Positions 17,034 to 26,620 are shown, numbered from the stretch's first letter. The stretch is 64,000 nucleotides of DNA from CAIKLP01 sp965279595 (GCA_965279595.1 OZ257246.1:2356001-2420000), one strand, 5' to 3'. The notes: generated by a model not told the origin, from the sequence alone. Program-made: numbers and translations.

Positions 17034-18044
17034 ATGCTAAAAATAGATATTCATACACACATAATTCCTGAAAAAATGCCTGTATGGGCTGAAAAGTTTG
17101 GGTATGGTGGTTTTATTCATCTCGATCATCATAAACCTTGTTGTGCAAGAATGATGATGGATGATAAATTTTTTAGAGAAATTCAAGATAATTGTTGGGA
17201 TGCAGAGGTAAGAATTAAAGAATGTAACCATCAGCATATTGATGTACAAGTATTATCTACCATTCCCGTAATGTTTTCATATTGGGCGAAAGCAAATGAT
17301 GCTTTGGATGTTTCTAGATTTTTGAATGACCATATTGCAGAAATAGTAAAAAAATATCCTAAACGATTTATTGGACTAGCAACCATTCCACTTCAAAATA
17401 TTGATTTAGCAATTCAAGAGTTGCATCGTTGTATAAAAGAATTGGGAATGTCTGGTGTACAAATAGGTTCACATGTAAATGATTTGAATTTAAATGATGA
17501 ACAGTTTTTTCCATTTTATGAAGAAGCAGAAAAATTGGGTGCAGCAATTTTTGTTCACCCTTGGGATATGATGGCTAAAGAAAAAATGCAAAAATATTGG
17601 TTGCCTTGGTTGGTAGGCATGCCTGCAGAATCTTCATTAGCCATTTGCTCCATGATATTTGGAGGAATATTTGAAAAATTTCCAAAATTAAAAGTTGCAT
17701 TTGCACATGGTGGGGGCTCCTTCCCTGCTACTATTGGAAGAATTGAACATGGTTTCCATGTTCGTCCTGATTTAGTAGCTATTGATAATCCAATTAATCC
17801 TAGAAATTATTTAAATAAAATTTACTTAGATACGCTTGTGCACGATCCAATGATGATGGATTACCTTGTCAATCTTTTTGGTGCAAATCAATTAGCTCTT
17901 GGTACAGATTATCCATTTCCATTAGGTGAACTGCAACCTGGTAAATTAATTGATAGCATGCCCTATTCTGAAGCTACAAAAGAAAGATTGTTTAATGGTA
18001 CTGCATTAGAATGGTTAGGGTTAAAAAAGGAACAGTTTCTATAA
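17034..18044 (+). CDS. nbaD: 2-amino-3-carboxymuconate-6-semialdehyde decarboxylase (ACMSD)
   Basis: 336 residues, amidohydrolase fold. Zinc ligands are H7 and H9 (DIHTHI), H175 (FVHPWDMM) and D292 (LGTDYPFP), with catalytic H225 (FAHGGGSFP); all are one residue offset from the human enzyme's numbering as I recall it. It decarboxylates ACMS to 2-aminomuconate semialdehyde, diverting the pathway from quinolinate/NAD towards full catabolism. It lies 36 nt after the dioxygenase. Its presence with a semialdehyde dehydrogenase argues that the cluster is catabolic rather than for de novo NAD synthesis. Confidence 0.94.
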   Translation: MLKIDIHTHIIPEKMPVWAEKFGYGGFIHLDHHKPCCARMMMDDKFFREIQDNCWDAEVRIKECNHQHIDVQVLSTIPVMFSYWAKANDALDVSRFLNDHIAEIVKKYPKRFIGLATIPLQNIDLAIQELHRCIKELGMSGVQIGSHVNDLNLNDEQFFPFYEEAEKLGAAIFVHPWDMMAKEKMQKYWLPWLVGMPAESSLAICSMIFGGIFEKFPKLKVAFAHGGGSFPATIGRIEHGFHVRPDLVAIDNPINPRNYLNKIYLDTLVHDPMMMDYLVNLFGANQLALGTDYPFPLGELQPGKLIDSMPYSEATKERLFNGTALEWLGLKKEQFL

Positions 18045-18081
18045 ATATTTGAATTAATTTACTGATTAGCATTTTCAATTT

Positions 18082-19341
18082 ATGCAACACTCAAATACAT
18101 TAGCATACGCACAAAATTTAGATAATAACGATCCATTAAAAAGATTCAGAAATGAGTTTCTAATACCAAAGCACCAAGGGAAAGATGTAATATATTTTTG
18201 TGGAAATTCACTTGGATTACAACCAAAAAAGACAAAAGAATATTTGTTAAATCAATTAGATGTTTGGGAAGAATATGGTGTTGAAGGTCATTTTAAATCT
18301 GATACTCCTTGGATGTATTATCAAAAATCGACCAAAGATAGTTTAGCAAAAATTGTTGGCGCTAAACCTATTGAAGTAGTTGCAATGAATCAATTGACTG
18401 TGAACCTTCATTTAATGATGGTTAGTTTTTATAAACCTACTTCCAAACGATACAAAATAATTATGGAAGGAACCGCCTTCCCATCTGATCAATATGCTAT
18501 TGAATCTCAAGTAAAATTTCACGGGTTTCAACCTAGTGATGCCATTATAGAATTATTTCCACGTGAAGGTGAATATACATTACGTCATGAAGATATTTTA
18601 AATGAAATTGAAAAGCATGGAAATGAATTGGCTTTGGTAATGATGGGTGGTGTAAATTATTATACTGGTCAGTTTTTTCCATTAAAAGAAATAACTGAAA
18701 AGGCACATCATGTTGGTGCATATTGTGGCTTTGATTTAGCACATACTTGCGGTAATATTCCTTTACAATTGCATGATTGGAATGTTGATTTTGCTGTTTG
18801 GTGTTCTTATAAATATTTGAATTCAAGTCCAGGTGGAATTTCAGGAATTTTTATTCATGAAAAACATAGCATAAACCCAGAAACACCTAGATTTGCTGGT
18901 TGGTGGGGATATAAAGAAGAAACAAGATTCAAAATGGAAAAAGGGTTTATTCCAGAACCTGGTGCAGAAGGATGGCAGATGAGTAATGTACCTATTTTAG
19001 CAATGGCTGCTCATAGAGCTGCATTAGATTTATTTGATGAAGCAGGGATTGAAAATTTAAGAACAAAAAGTTTACTTCTTACCTCTTATATGCAATTTGT
19101 TATTGAGGAAGCAAACAAAAAATTAGGGTTTGAAAAATATATTATCATCACACCTACTGATCCAAATAATAGAGGTTGTCAAATTTCTATTATTTGTAAA
19201 GAAGGTGGAAAACAAGCATTCGATCAATTGGTTGATAAAGGTGTAATCGGAGATTGGAGAGAACCAGAAGTATTAAGATTCGCACCGGTTCCTCTTTATA
19301 ATTCATTTGAAGATGTTTATCAATTTGGTCAATTACTTTAA
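18082..19341 (+). CDS. kynU: Kynureninase
   Basis: 419 residues, PLP-dependent fold type I. The PLP lysine is K244 in WCSYKYLNSSPGG, and other typical blocks are FCGNSLGLQPK near residue 40, CGFDLAHTCGN around 215-224 and GWWGY. It cleaves 3-hydroxykynurenine (or kynurenine) to 3-hydroxyanthranilate (or anthranilate) and alanine. In this cluster the monooxygenase gene follows 17 nt downstream, so 3-hydroxykynurenine is the expected substrate. Length is that of bacterial kynureninases. Confidence 0.95.
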   Translation: MQHSNTLAYAQNLDNNDPLKRFRNEFLIPKHQGKDVIYFCGNSLGLQPKKTKEYLLNQLDVWEEYGVEGHFKSDTPWMYYQKSTKDSLAKIVGAKPIEVVAMNQLTVNLHLMMVSFYKPTSKRYKIIMEGTAFPSDQYAIESQVKFHGFQPSDAIIELFPREGEYTLRHEDILNEIEKHGNELALVMMGGVNYYTGQFFPLKEITEKAHHVGAYCGFDLAHTCGNIPLQLHDWNVDFAVWCSYKYLNSSPGGISGIFIHEKHSINPETPRFAGWWGYKEETRFKMEKGFIPEPGAEGWQMSNVPILAMAAHRAALDLFDEAGIENLRTKSLLLTSYMQFVIEEANKKLGFEKYIIITPTDPNNRGCQISIICKEGGKQAFDQLVDKGVIGDWREPEVLRFAPVPLYNSFEDVYQFGQLL

Positions 19342-19358
19342 AATTATTTTTAATCAAT

Positions 19359-20726
19359 ATGTCAGATAAAAAAAATATTACCCTTGTAGGCGCTGGATTA
19401 GTTGGCTCCTTGCTTTCTATGTATTTATCAAAAAGAGGATATACAGTAAATATTTATGAAAAGCGCTCTGATATGCGAAGTGCTGGATATGTAGGTGGTA
19501 GATCAATCAACTTAGCATTAAGTGATAGAGGATTCAATGGTTTGGCAGCAATTGGTTTAGATAATGAAATTAGAAAAGTTGGAATACCAATGTATGGCCG
19601 AGTTTTGCATCAAGCAAATGGAGATGTACAATATCAAGCTTATGGTAAAGATGATCAAGCTATATATTCTGTATCTCGTGGTGGCTTGAATAAAAAATTA
19701 ATGGAATTGGCAGATGAAGATCCCAATGTCAATATTTATTTTGATGAACGTTGTTATGATATAGATATTAAAAACACTACTTGTTATTTTGAGAATGCTA
19801 ATAGTCTTGAAAAAACGGAAGTGAAATCAGATTTAATTCTATCAGCAGATGGCGCATTCTCTGCAGCCAGATTAGCTTTACAAATTAAAACTGATCGATT
19901 TGAATATTCACAACATTATTTAGATCAAGGTTATAAAGAACTTACTATTCCTGCAGGTCCTAACGGTACCTATCAATTAGAAAAAGAAGCATTACATATT
20001 TGGCCACGCAATAGTTATATGATGATTGCCTTGCCAAATTTAGATGGTAGTTTTACTTGTACTTTGTTTTTCCCATTTGAAGGTGAACCTTCTTTTAATT
20101 CATTAAAAACAGCAGAACAAGTATTCTCCTTTTTCCAAAAGGAGTTTCCTGATGTTGTAAAACTAATACCAAATTTAGTAGAAGAATATCTCTCCAATCC
20201 AAATGGATCATTAGTAACTGTCAAATCGTATCCTTGGTCATTTGAGGATAAATTATGTTTATTAGGAGATGCTTCTCATGCTATTGTTCCTTTCTTTGGC
20301 CAAGGCATGAATGCTGGGTTTGAAGATTGTTTTGAATTGGGAAAATTAATAGATCAGCATCAAAATGATTGGACAAAAGTATTTCAAGAATTTCAAAAAA
20401 TAAGAAAACCAAATGCTGACGCTATTGCAGATATGGCTGTAGAGAATTTTGTGGAAATGAGAGATAAAGTAGCAGATCCTAAATTCTTATTAAGAAAAAA
20501 AATTGAACAACAAATAAGTAAAAGACATCCTGAAAATTATATTTCTAAATATTCTTTGGTTAGTTTTAGTACAGTCCCTTATACAGAAGCATTATCTATG
20601 GGTTTCAAGCAAGATGCCTTGTTTGAAAAAGTTTTAGCAATACCTCAAATAGAATCTAATTGGGACAAAGAAGAAACGATTTCAATCATTGATGGATATT
20701 TAAAAGAATTAGATTTCATAAAATAA
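19359..20726 (+). CDS. kmo: Kynurenine 3-monooxygenase
   Basis: 455 residues, FAD-dependent aromatic hydroxylase. N-terminal dinucleotide motif VGAGLVGSLLSMYLSKRG, then the GGRSINLALSDRG block specific to KMO, and the second FAD motif LLGDASHAIVPFFGQGMNAG. It hydroxylates kynurenine to 3-hydroxykynurenine using NADPH and oxygen. The C-terminal stretch, which in eukaryotes carries a membrane anchor, is present here without a clear transmembrane helix. It is flanked by kynU (17 nt) and a deacetylase-like gene (15 nt). Confidence 0.95.
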   Translation: MSDKKNITLVGAGLVGSLLSMYLSKRGYTVNIYEKRSDMRSAGYVGGRSINLALSDRGFNGLAAIGLDNEIRKVGIPMYGRVLHQANGDVQYQAYGKDDQAIYSVSRGGLNKKLMELADEDPNVNIYFDERCYDIDIKNTTCYFENANSLEKTEVKSDLILSADGAFSAARLALQIKTDRFEYSQHYLDQGYKELTIPAGPNGTYQLEKEALHIWPRNSYMMIALPNLDGSFTCTLFFPFEGEPSFNSLKTAEQVFSFFQKEFPDVVKLIPNLVEEYLSNPNGSLVTVKSYPWSFEDKLCLLGDASHAIVPFFGQGMNAGFEDCFELGKLIDQHQNDWTKVFQEFQKIRKPNADAIADMAVENFVEMRDKVADPKFLLRKKIEQQISKRHPENYISKYSLVSFSTVPYTEALSMGFKQDALFEKVLAIPQIESNWDKEETISIIDGYLKELDFIK

Positions 20727-20741
20727 ATTCTTTTTATTGAA

Positions 20742-21647
20742 ATGCTGCAAATAGCCTTCCACCCTATTTTTGCTCATCCTCTTCCGGAAGGTCATCGGTT
20801 TCCAATGTTGAAATATGAACTGATCCCTGAGCAGTTATTGTATGAAGGAACAATTTCAAAAAAAAATATTCATCAACCAAAAATGATTGAAGAAGAAATT
20901 GTTTTATGGACACATGAATTAGCGTATTGGCGTAGATTAAAATATTTAAAATTAAGTGATAAAGAAATACGAAGAATAGGTTTTCCACTTACAAAAGAAT
21001 TAATTGAAAGGGAACTTATAATTAGTCAGGGTACCATTGATTGTGCAAATTTCGCAATAAAAAACGGTTGTGCACTTAATGTAGCTGGTGGTACTCATCA
21101 TGCAGGTTCAAATTGGGGCGAAGGCTACTGTTTACTAAATGATGTAGCAATTGCAGCAAATTATTTATTGAAAAAAAATATTTGCAAAAAAGTTTTAATC
21201 ATTGATCTTGATGTTCATCAAGGAAATGGTACAGCAGAAATATTTAGCAACAACCCATCAGTTTTCACTTTCTCCATGCATGGGGCAAATAATTTCCCTT
21301 ATCGAAAAGAACTTTCAACAATTGATATTGGGTTAATAGATCAAATTAAGGGTGAAATTTATTTGGAAATTTTATCTAATCAACTTGATAAAATATTTTT
21401 AAAATATCAGCCAGATTTTATCTTTTATATAAGTGGGGTAGATGTTTTAGAAACAGACCAATTAGGTAAATTGGCTTTAAGTAAAGAAGATTGCAAAGCT
21501 AGAGATTTTAAAGTGATCGAAACCTGTTATCAAAAATCAATTCCAATCGCAATTTGTATGGGCGGAGGTTATTCAAAAAATATAATTGATATTGTGGATG
21601 CCCATTGTAATACATTTCGAATTGCTACAGCTTTTTACGAAAATTAA
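20742..21647 (+). CDS. Histone deacetylase superfamily amidohydrolase
   Basis: 301 residues, arginase/deacetylase fold (AcuC/HDAC type). The active-site tandem His is H119-H120 (GGTHHAGSNWGEGYC), zinc ligands D157 and H159 (IIDLDVHQGNGT), and a further Asp in YISGVDVLETD. Bacterial members deacetylate acetyl-lysine, polyamines or other amides. It is the last gene of the rightward kynurenine arm, 15 nt after kmo. A role as an amide hydrolase on a pathway intermediate (for instance an N-acyl-kynurenine) is possible but is only inferred from position. Confidence 0.85.
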   Translation: MLQIAFHPIFAHPLPEGHRFPMLKYELIPEQLLYEGTISKKNIHQPKMIEEEIVLWTHELAYWRRLKYLKLSDKEIRRIGFPLTKELIERELIISQGTIDCANFAIKNGCALNVAGGTHHAGSNWGEGYCLLNDVAIAANYLLKKNICKKVLIIDLDVHQGNGTAEIFSNNPSVFTFSMHGANNFPYRKELSTIDIGLIDQIKGEIYLEILSNQLDKIFLKYQPDFIFYISGVDVLETDQLGKLALSKEDCKARDFKVIETCYQKSIPIAICMGGGYSKNIIDIVDAHCNTFRIATAFYEN

Positions 21648-21653
21648 TTTCAG

Positions 21654-22046
21654 TTAAATGTTTTGTAATAATTCAATTGACAAAGGCTTACTTATAAAAC
21701 CTGAGACTAATTTAGATTCTTCAGATCTTTTAATATCATTAGGATCAACGGAGCTTGTTAACATGATGATTTTAATAGGTTTTTTAAAATTACCTATCAA
21801 CAATTCAAAATGTTGAAGGAAGTCAAAACCATTCATTATCGGCATATTGATGTCTAATAGAATTAATTCTGGAATTTGTACTAATGGAATATCTGTTGAT
21901 TTAAAAAACTCAAGTGCTGAAATTGCACTAGTATGAACAACTATACTTTCAGCTATTTTATTTTTTTGAAGGATATGCTTATTAACTAAATTATCAATCT
22001 CACTGTCATCGATTAACATTACTAACTGATACTTTATTAAATCCAT
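21654..22046 (-). CDS. Single-domain response regulator (CheY-like)
   Basis: 130 residues, only a receiver domain. Acidic pair in MLIDDSEID, phospho-acceptor Asp in LLDINMPIMNG, Thr/Ser in MLTSS and the conserved Lys in ISKPLS. There is no output domain, so it probably signals by protein contact. It lies 19 nt after the multi-PAS histidine kinase gene, its likely partner. The stop is 6 nt from the convergent deacetylase-like gene. Confidence 0.9.
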   Translation of the reverse strand: MDLIKYQLVMLIDDSEIDNLVNKHILQKNKIAESIVVHTSAISALEFFKSTDIPLVQIPELILLDINMPIMNGFDFLQHFELLIGNFKKPIKIIMLTSSVDPNDIKRSEESKLVSGFISKPLSIELLQNI

Positions 22047-22065
22047 ATTCTAATATACAAAAAAA

Positions 22066-24666
22066 TTATCTAGAATACGATTGATTTATAGGTAAAAAAA
22101 TCTTAAAAGTTGTCCCTTCACCTATTTTTGAATATAATTCAATTGATCCACCTAATTTTTCAGCTGCGTTTTTTGCAATGTATAAACCTAATCCACTTCC
22201 TGTTGATTTAGTATTTCCTCTAAAAAACATTTCAAAAATATGATTCTGTATTTCTTCATCAATACCTTCACCATTATCAGAAATAGTAATCAACATATTG
22301 GTATTTATAATTTCAGCACTAATATTCACTTGATGACTTGTTTTTTTGGAATCTTTATATTTTATGGCATTAATTATTAAGTTATGAAGAACATTTTTCA
22401 ATAAACTCAAATCAAAATAGGTGATTTCATTAACTTTTGAATTATACTTTACTTCAGCATTTTCAAATTCCGGTAGATTTCTAAAACTATCAATTGATTC
22501 AAGAATCAATGTATTTATATCAATTCCCACTAAATTTAAATTCCCCTGATTTATTTTTGTGATATTTAATAAATCCATTAAAATTGAATCCAAATGTCGA
22601 ACACTTTTTTCTATTAAACTCATGTATTCAATAGATTTGGCTTCACTTAATTCTAATTTTGCAATGTTTATCAATCCTAGTAAAGAAGATAACGGCCCCT
22701 TTAAATCATGAGATGATCTATAAATAAAAGTATCAAGTTCCTTAATTTTATCTTCTAATTTTTTCTCAAAAAGTTTTCTATCTGAAATATCACGACTCAC
22801 TGAAATGATACCATCAATCTCATTGGTAATATCATTAATTAATAACTTATTTGTTGATTCTACCCATATATAACTATTATCTTTTTTCTTATACCTATAA
22901 CTAGCTGTGTACAAATCTATATTTGCATCAATTAATCCTTTCACACCAGATGAAATATCTAATAAATCATCAGGATGTAAAAAATCATAGGCACATTTCC
23001 CTATCATTTCATCAGGGTGATAACCTAGTATTGCAAGAGAAGCATTAGAAACATAAAAATAAAATCCATCTAAGTCATGTTTTGAAATAATATCTGTTGC
23101 ATTTTCAGCTAATAATCTAAATCTACTTTCACTTTGAGTAAGTAAAGCAATTGCTTTCTTCTGTTCAGTAATATCTTTTGATGTACCTAAAACCTTCGTA
23201 CAAACCCCGTCTTGATTGAGTATTGGAATTAATGTTGTTTCTACAGTATTGAATTTATTGTGAAGAATAAAACTATCTTCATATTTAATAATTTCATTTT
23301 TATTTACACAATCATTCAGCTTTTCAATGGCTTTTAAATAAACTGAATTAGGTAATATTTCATTTATATTTTTACCTATAACATGATTAGCCTCTAAAGC
23401 ATTTGCGTTTAAAAAAGATTGATTTACAGAAATATAAAAATAATTTTGCTCTCGAACTTCTGTTAAGAACATTAAATCAGAAGTAGAATTAAAAATTAGG
23501 GATAACCTATGTGTACTTTCTAATAGTAAATTTTGCATTCTTCTTCTTTCATCCACATCTCTAATAATACAAATAATCAGCTTTGTATTATTCTGAATGA
23601 TATACTCTCCAAATGAAATTTCTATTGCAAAAACCCTACCTGATTTATGAATACCTAGTGTTTCTAAATTTATCCAATTACGATCTTTTTCTTTGGTATT
23701 TAAATATTCATAAATACTATTCCTTTTTTCACCTCTTAAATATTCAGGTAATAGCAATTCAATTGATTTATTTAAAATCTCATCTGGTTCATATCCAAAC
23801 ATTTTTTTAATGGCTGGATTTATAAATTGAATAGAATAATTTTCATCAATAGAAAGAATAACATCTGAAGCTGTTTCAGCAATTACCCTATATCTTTCTT
23901 CACTATTTAATAAAATTTCCTCTGTGTTCTTCCTTTCAGTAGCATCTCTTGATATAGCAATTATTTCTAGCGGCTCATTGGTATTCGGGTCAAGAATAAG
24001 CTTACCAATAGCTTCAACCCATGTAATACTGCCATCTTTTCTTATGATTCTATAATCTGATCGAATAATTTGATTATTTAAAATAGCTTCATTTTGAATG
24101 TCCGCTTTAGATTTATCTTCATCATGAATTAAAAAATCCATGGTTTTGCCAACTAATTCATCTTCAGAATATCCTGATAATTCATAAAACCCTGGTGTTG
24201 CATAAATTAATTCTCCAGTAATTTTATGTCTAGAAATGCTATTAAATATCATTTCTGAAATCCCACTTAAATTGATGTGATTATTTAATATTTCGTTTAA
24301 AGTCTCATTAATTTTAATTTTATCTTCCGAAATTCTTTTAATATAGGGTTCTATAAATTTCAATTTATCTTTTGCTATAAAATTATTTATCCCATTTTTA
24401 GATAGGCTAGAAAGTTCAGTTTCATAACCTGTTTCAGATATTACTATAAATAAAGTTGAAGGGCTTTGCTTTTTTTGAATTTGAAAAATGTCTAAAATTG
24501 CATCTGCATTTTTGTCATAGTAAACAAGTAATACATCAATTCTAACAGATTTTAACTCATCAATAAGAATATCTTTCTGATGTATTTTTTTTGAAGTAAT
24601 GCCAATAAAATTACCCAACGCCTCACACAATTCCTTGTTGGGTTCAAAAATCAAAATAGTTTTCAA
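22066..24666 (-). CDS. Multi-PAS sensor histidine kinase with degenerate receiver-like N-terminus
   Basis: 866 residues. N-terminal about 120 residues look like a receiver domain without the acidic pair (FEPN) and with Tyr where the phospho-Asp is expected (LLVYYD). Four PAS domains follow (about 135-255, 258-375, 380-500 and 505-630), each ending in a PAC-like DxTERK/DISDRK block. Then HisKA (His in YRSSHDLKGP) and HATPase_c with NLIINAIKY, DNGEGI and GSGLGLYIAK. No transmembrane helix is seen, so it is a cytoplasmic sensor. The start is TTG, as no ATG precedes the receiver-like domain and an in-frame stop lies about 50 nt upstream. The response-regulator gene follows. Confidence 0.9.
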   Translation of the reverse strand: MKTILIFEPNKELCEALGNFIGITSKKIHQKDILIDELKSVRIDVLLVYYDKNADAILDIFQIQKKQSPSTLFIVISETGYETELSSLSKNGINNFIAKDKLKFIEPYIKRISEDKIKINETLNEILNNHINLSGISEMIFNSISRHKITGELIYATPGFYELSGYSEDELVGKTMDFLIHDEDKSKADIQNEAILNNQIIRSDYRIIRKDGSITWVEAIGKLILDPNTNEPLEIIAISRDATERKNTEEILLNSEERYRVIAETASDVILSIDENYSIQFINPAIKKMFGYEPDEILNKSIELLLPEYLRGEKRNSIYEYLNTKEKDRNWINLETLGIHKSGRVFAIEISFGEYIIQNNTKLIICIIRDVDERRRMQNLLLESTHRLSLIFNSTSDLMFLTEVREQNYFYISVNQSFLNANALEANHVIGKNINEILPNSVYLKAIEKLNDCVNKNEIIKYEDSFILHNKFNTVETTLIPILNQDGVCTKVLGTSKDITEQKKAIALLTQSESRFRLLAENATDIISKHDLDGFYFYVSNASLAILGYHPDEMIGKCAYDFLHPDDLLDISSGVKGLIDANIDLYTASYRYKKKDNSYIWVESTNKLLINDITNEIDGIISVSRDISDRKLFEKKLEDKIKELDTFIYRSSHDLKGPLSSLLGLINIAKLELSEAKSIEYMSLIEKSVRHLDSILMDLLNITKINQGNLNLVGIDINTLILESIDSFRNLPEFENAEVKYNSKVNEITYFDLSLLKNVLHNLIINAIKYKDSKKTSHQVNISAEIINTNMLITISDNGEGIDEEIQNHIFEMFFRGNTKSTGSGLGLYIAKNAAEKLGGSIELYSKIGEGTTFKIFLPINQSYSR

Positions 24667-24750
24667 TGTCGTTGTTTGATTAAATAATCTATTAATATAT
24701 TTATTTAGGTAAATTTATCAATATTAAGTTAAAGTTATAAAATTAAATCT

Positions 24751-25791
24751 TTGAATTTAATCTCCAAAAAGAAAATAGTAATAGCAATCAGTGAGTCATT
24801 TAAACGGTATTTAATCAAATATCAGCGTTTTCAAAAGGTTCCAGTAAGCTATGCAGACTTATCAAGATATCTTGGTTCAGCCACTTTGTATGATCGAAAA
24901 GGGAAAGATACCTTATGGGTTACAGTTTATTATCCACCTTCCGAACAAATTGAACTTCATGATAATCTAAGGTTGTTATATTCCATATTAAAGTCGAATG
25001 GTGATATTTCTGTTATTGAACATTTATTTGTTGATAGAATTGATATGTGTGCTTATGGCAACACTTTGCCTTTTAGAATTAGAATAGTAAACCGATTGAA
25101 TGATAACTTTGATTATTTCTATATTAAAAAATCAGATGCCTCTAGAGTATTAGGGTTAGAATTGGAACATATCCTCTCTCCTAATAGAATTAATTATTTG
25201 GTTTATAATGACAGTTTAATTGAGGAACATATTTCAGGAATTCCAGCAGATCAATTTTTAGCTACTCATTTAATTGATAAACACCTAGATGAAATAAGGC
25301 TAGCTAAAGAATTTGTCAAATTCAATGAGCGTTGTTTTATCCGACTTTTAGGTGATATGCATTCGAGTAATTTTATAATAGATATTACTCCTGATTTTGA
25401 AGAAACTCATTATAGAATGAGGGCAATTGATTTCGATCAACAATGCTTTGAAGGAAGTAGAAAAGTTTATCTACCACATTTTTTTAAGCAAAACATCAAA
25501 TTTGTTGAATTAGCAAGTAAAGAATTAACACCAGAATCAATTAAACAATATCAATTAGAAGAAAGAACTCTCATTGCTAATAGAATTAAATCTGCTAAGT
25601 ACCAAGTAAAAGAATTGTTAGATTCAATAAAAGAAGATGAGCTCTCAAGTTCTGAAAAAGTAAATAATTTAGCATTCGAATTAGCAGAACATTTTGAGAA
25701 TAAAAAATTTCTTCAAGCTAATACAATGGGGAAAATTCTAAAACAGTTATTGAAAACACTTAGCATACATGTTATGCATAAAAGATTTTAA
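24751..25791 (+). CDS. Uncharacterised protein with kinase-like catalytic motifs
   Basis: 346 residues, function unknown. Visible features suggest a protein-kinase/aminoglycoside-phosphotransferase-like fold: a possible ATP-binding Lys (K126/K127, YFYIKKSD), a hinge-like SLIEEHISGIPAD (155-167), a catalytic-loop-like LLGDMHSSNFII (199-210; Asp202, Asn207) and a metal-binding-like AIDFDQQ (225-231). These stand in the order expected for such kinases (Brenner-type HxDxxxxN then DxD). I do not recognise a named family. It starts with TTG, and is divergent from the multi-PAS kinase with 84 bp between. No signal peptide; the C-terminus is helical and charged. Confidence 0.75.
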   Translation: MNLISKKKIVIAISESFKRYLIKYQRFQKVPVSYADLSRYLGSATLYDRKGKDTLWVTVYYPPSEQIELHDNLRLLYSILKSNGDISVIEHLFVDRIDMCAYGNTLPFRIRIVNRLNDNFDYFYIKKSDASRVLGLELEHILSPNRINYLVYNDSLIEEHISGIPADQFLATHLIDKHLDEIRLAKEFVKFNERCFIRLLGDMHSSNFIIDITPDFEETHYRMRAIDFDQQCFEGSRKVYLPHFFKQNIKFVELASKELTPESIKQYQLEERTLIANRIKSAKYQVKELLDSIKEDELSSSEKVNNLAFELAEHFENKKFLQANTMGKILKQLLKTLSIHVMHKRF

Positions 25792-25831
25792 ACTATTAAA
25801 TTTTTAATCTATTTAATTAATTCCTTTTATA

Positions 25832-26620
25832 TTAAAGTTTTGTTTTAGGTTGATTTGTCAAATCAAAATTGAAATTCAAATTAACAATCAAACCATTATT
25901 ATATTGAAATATAGATTGTCCATTTATTTGACGCCCAAATTGTAAAATTTGATTGATATATCCCCCTTCTATTCTAATTAGATTGTTAAAGCGATATCCT
26001 AATAAAAGAGATATCCTATTTTGGTCAAAAACATTGGTAGTTACATTTTCACCAAAGCCTATAAAAATCTCATCATAAAAAGCAATGTAAGGTGTTCTAT
26101 CTTTTATTAGCAAACCCTTCAATGGCATTTGAAACCTAAGCATGTACCTCATTCTATTGAGTAATGGAAATTCGTCCTCTTTATTAATACTTGCCAAACT
26201 ATATCTTCCAATCAATCTTTGCTCTAACATTAATCGGTGCGACAAATCTATTATTCCTTCTTTATGAGATAACTGTACCGTTTCAAAAATTCTATGCTCT
26301 GTAAAATCTTTTCCCATGCCATTAATAGGAAAATCACCATAAGGAAATGTTTCAATCCAGCCATAACCAACTCTTAATAACACTTTTGGGGTTAATGAAT
26401 AATTAAGACCAACCCTTAACAAACTTTGTTGCCAATCAGTAATCAAATTATTTCTACGCCATTGGTATTCTGTATGTAATCCGAATTTTTTATTTAATTT
26501 AAATGTGGCGAAATTATTATACCAACCAATCGTGTTGGAATGATTAATTCTGTTATTCTGAGCAATTGCTGATTGAAAGAATAAAAATAAAATAAATACA
26601 AAAATTAATTTGCGTTTCAT
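25832..26620 (-). CDS. DUF2490 family outer-membrane-type protein
   Basis: 262 residues with the start used here. A signal peptide of about 20 residues (ends FFQSAIAQ) is followed by alternating beta-strand sequence rich in aromatic and Arg residues (LHTEYQWRRNN, LLRVGYGWIETFPYG, LLLGYRFNNLIRIEGGYINQ) that fits a small outer-membrane beta-barrel of the DUF2490 family. The function of the family is unknown. A longer start at 26638 adds six residues, but the signal peptide begins cleanly at MKRKLIF. It stands alone between two unrelated genes. Confidence 0.82.
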   Translation of the reverse strand: MKRKLIFVFILFLFFQSAIAQNNRINHSNTIGWYNNFATFKLNKKFGLHTEYQWRRNNLITDWQQSLLRVGLNYSLTPKVLLRVGYGWIETFPYGDFPINGMGKDFTEHRIFETVQLSHKEGIIDLSHRLMLEQRLIGRYSLASINKEDEFPLLNRMRYMLRFQMPLKGLLIKDRTPYIAFYDEIFIGFGENVTTNVFDQNRISLLLGYRFNNLIRIEGGYINQILQFGRQINGQSIFQYNNGLIVNLNFNFDLTNQPKTKL

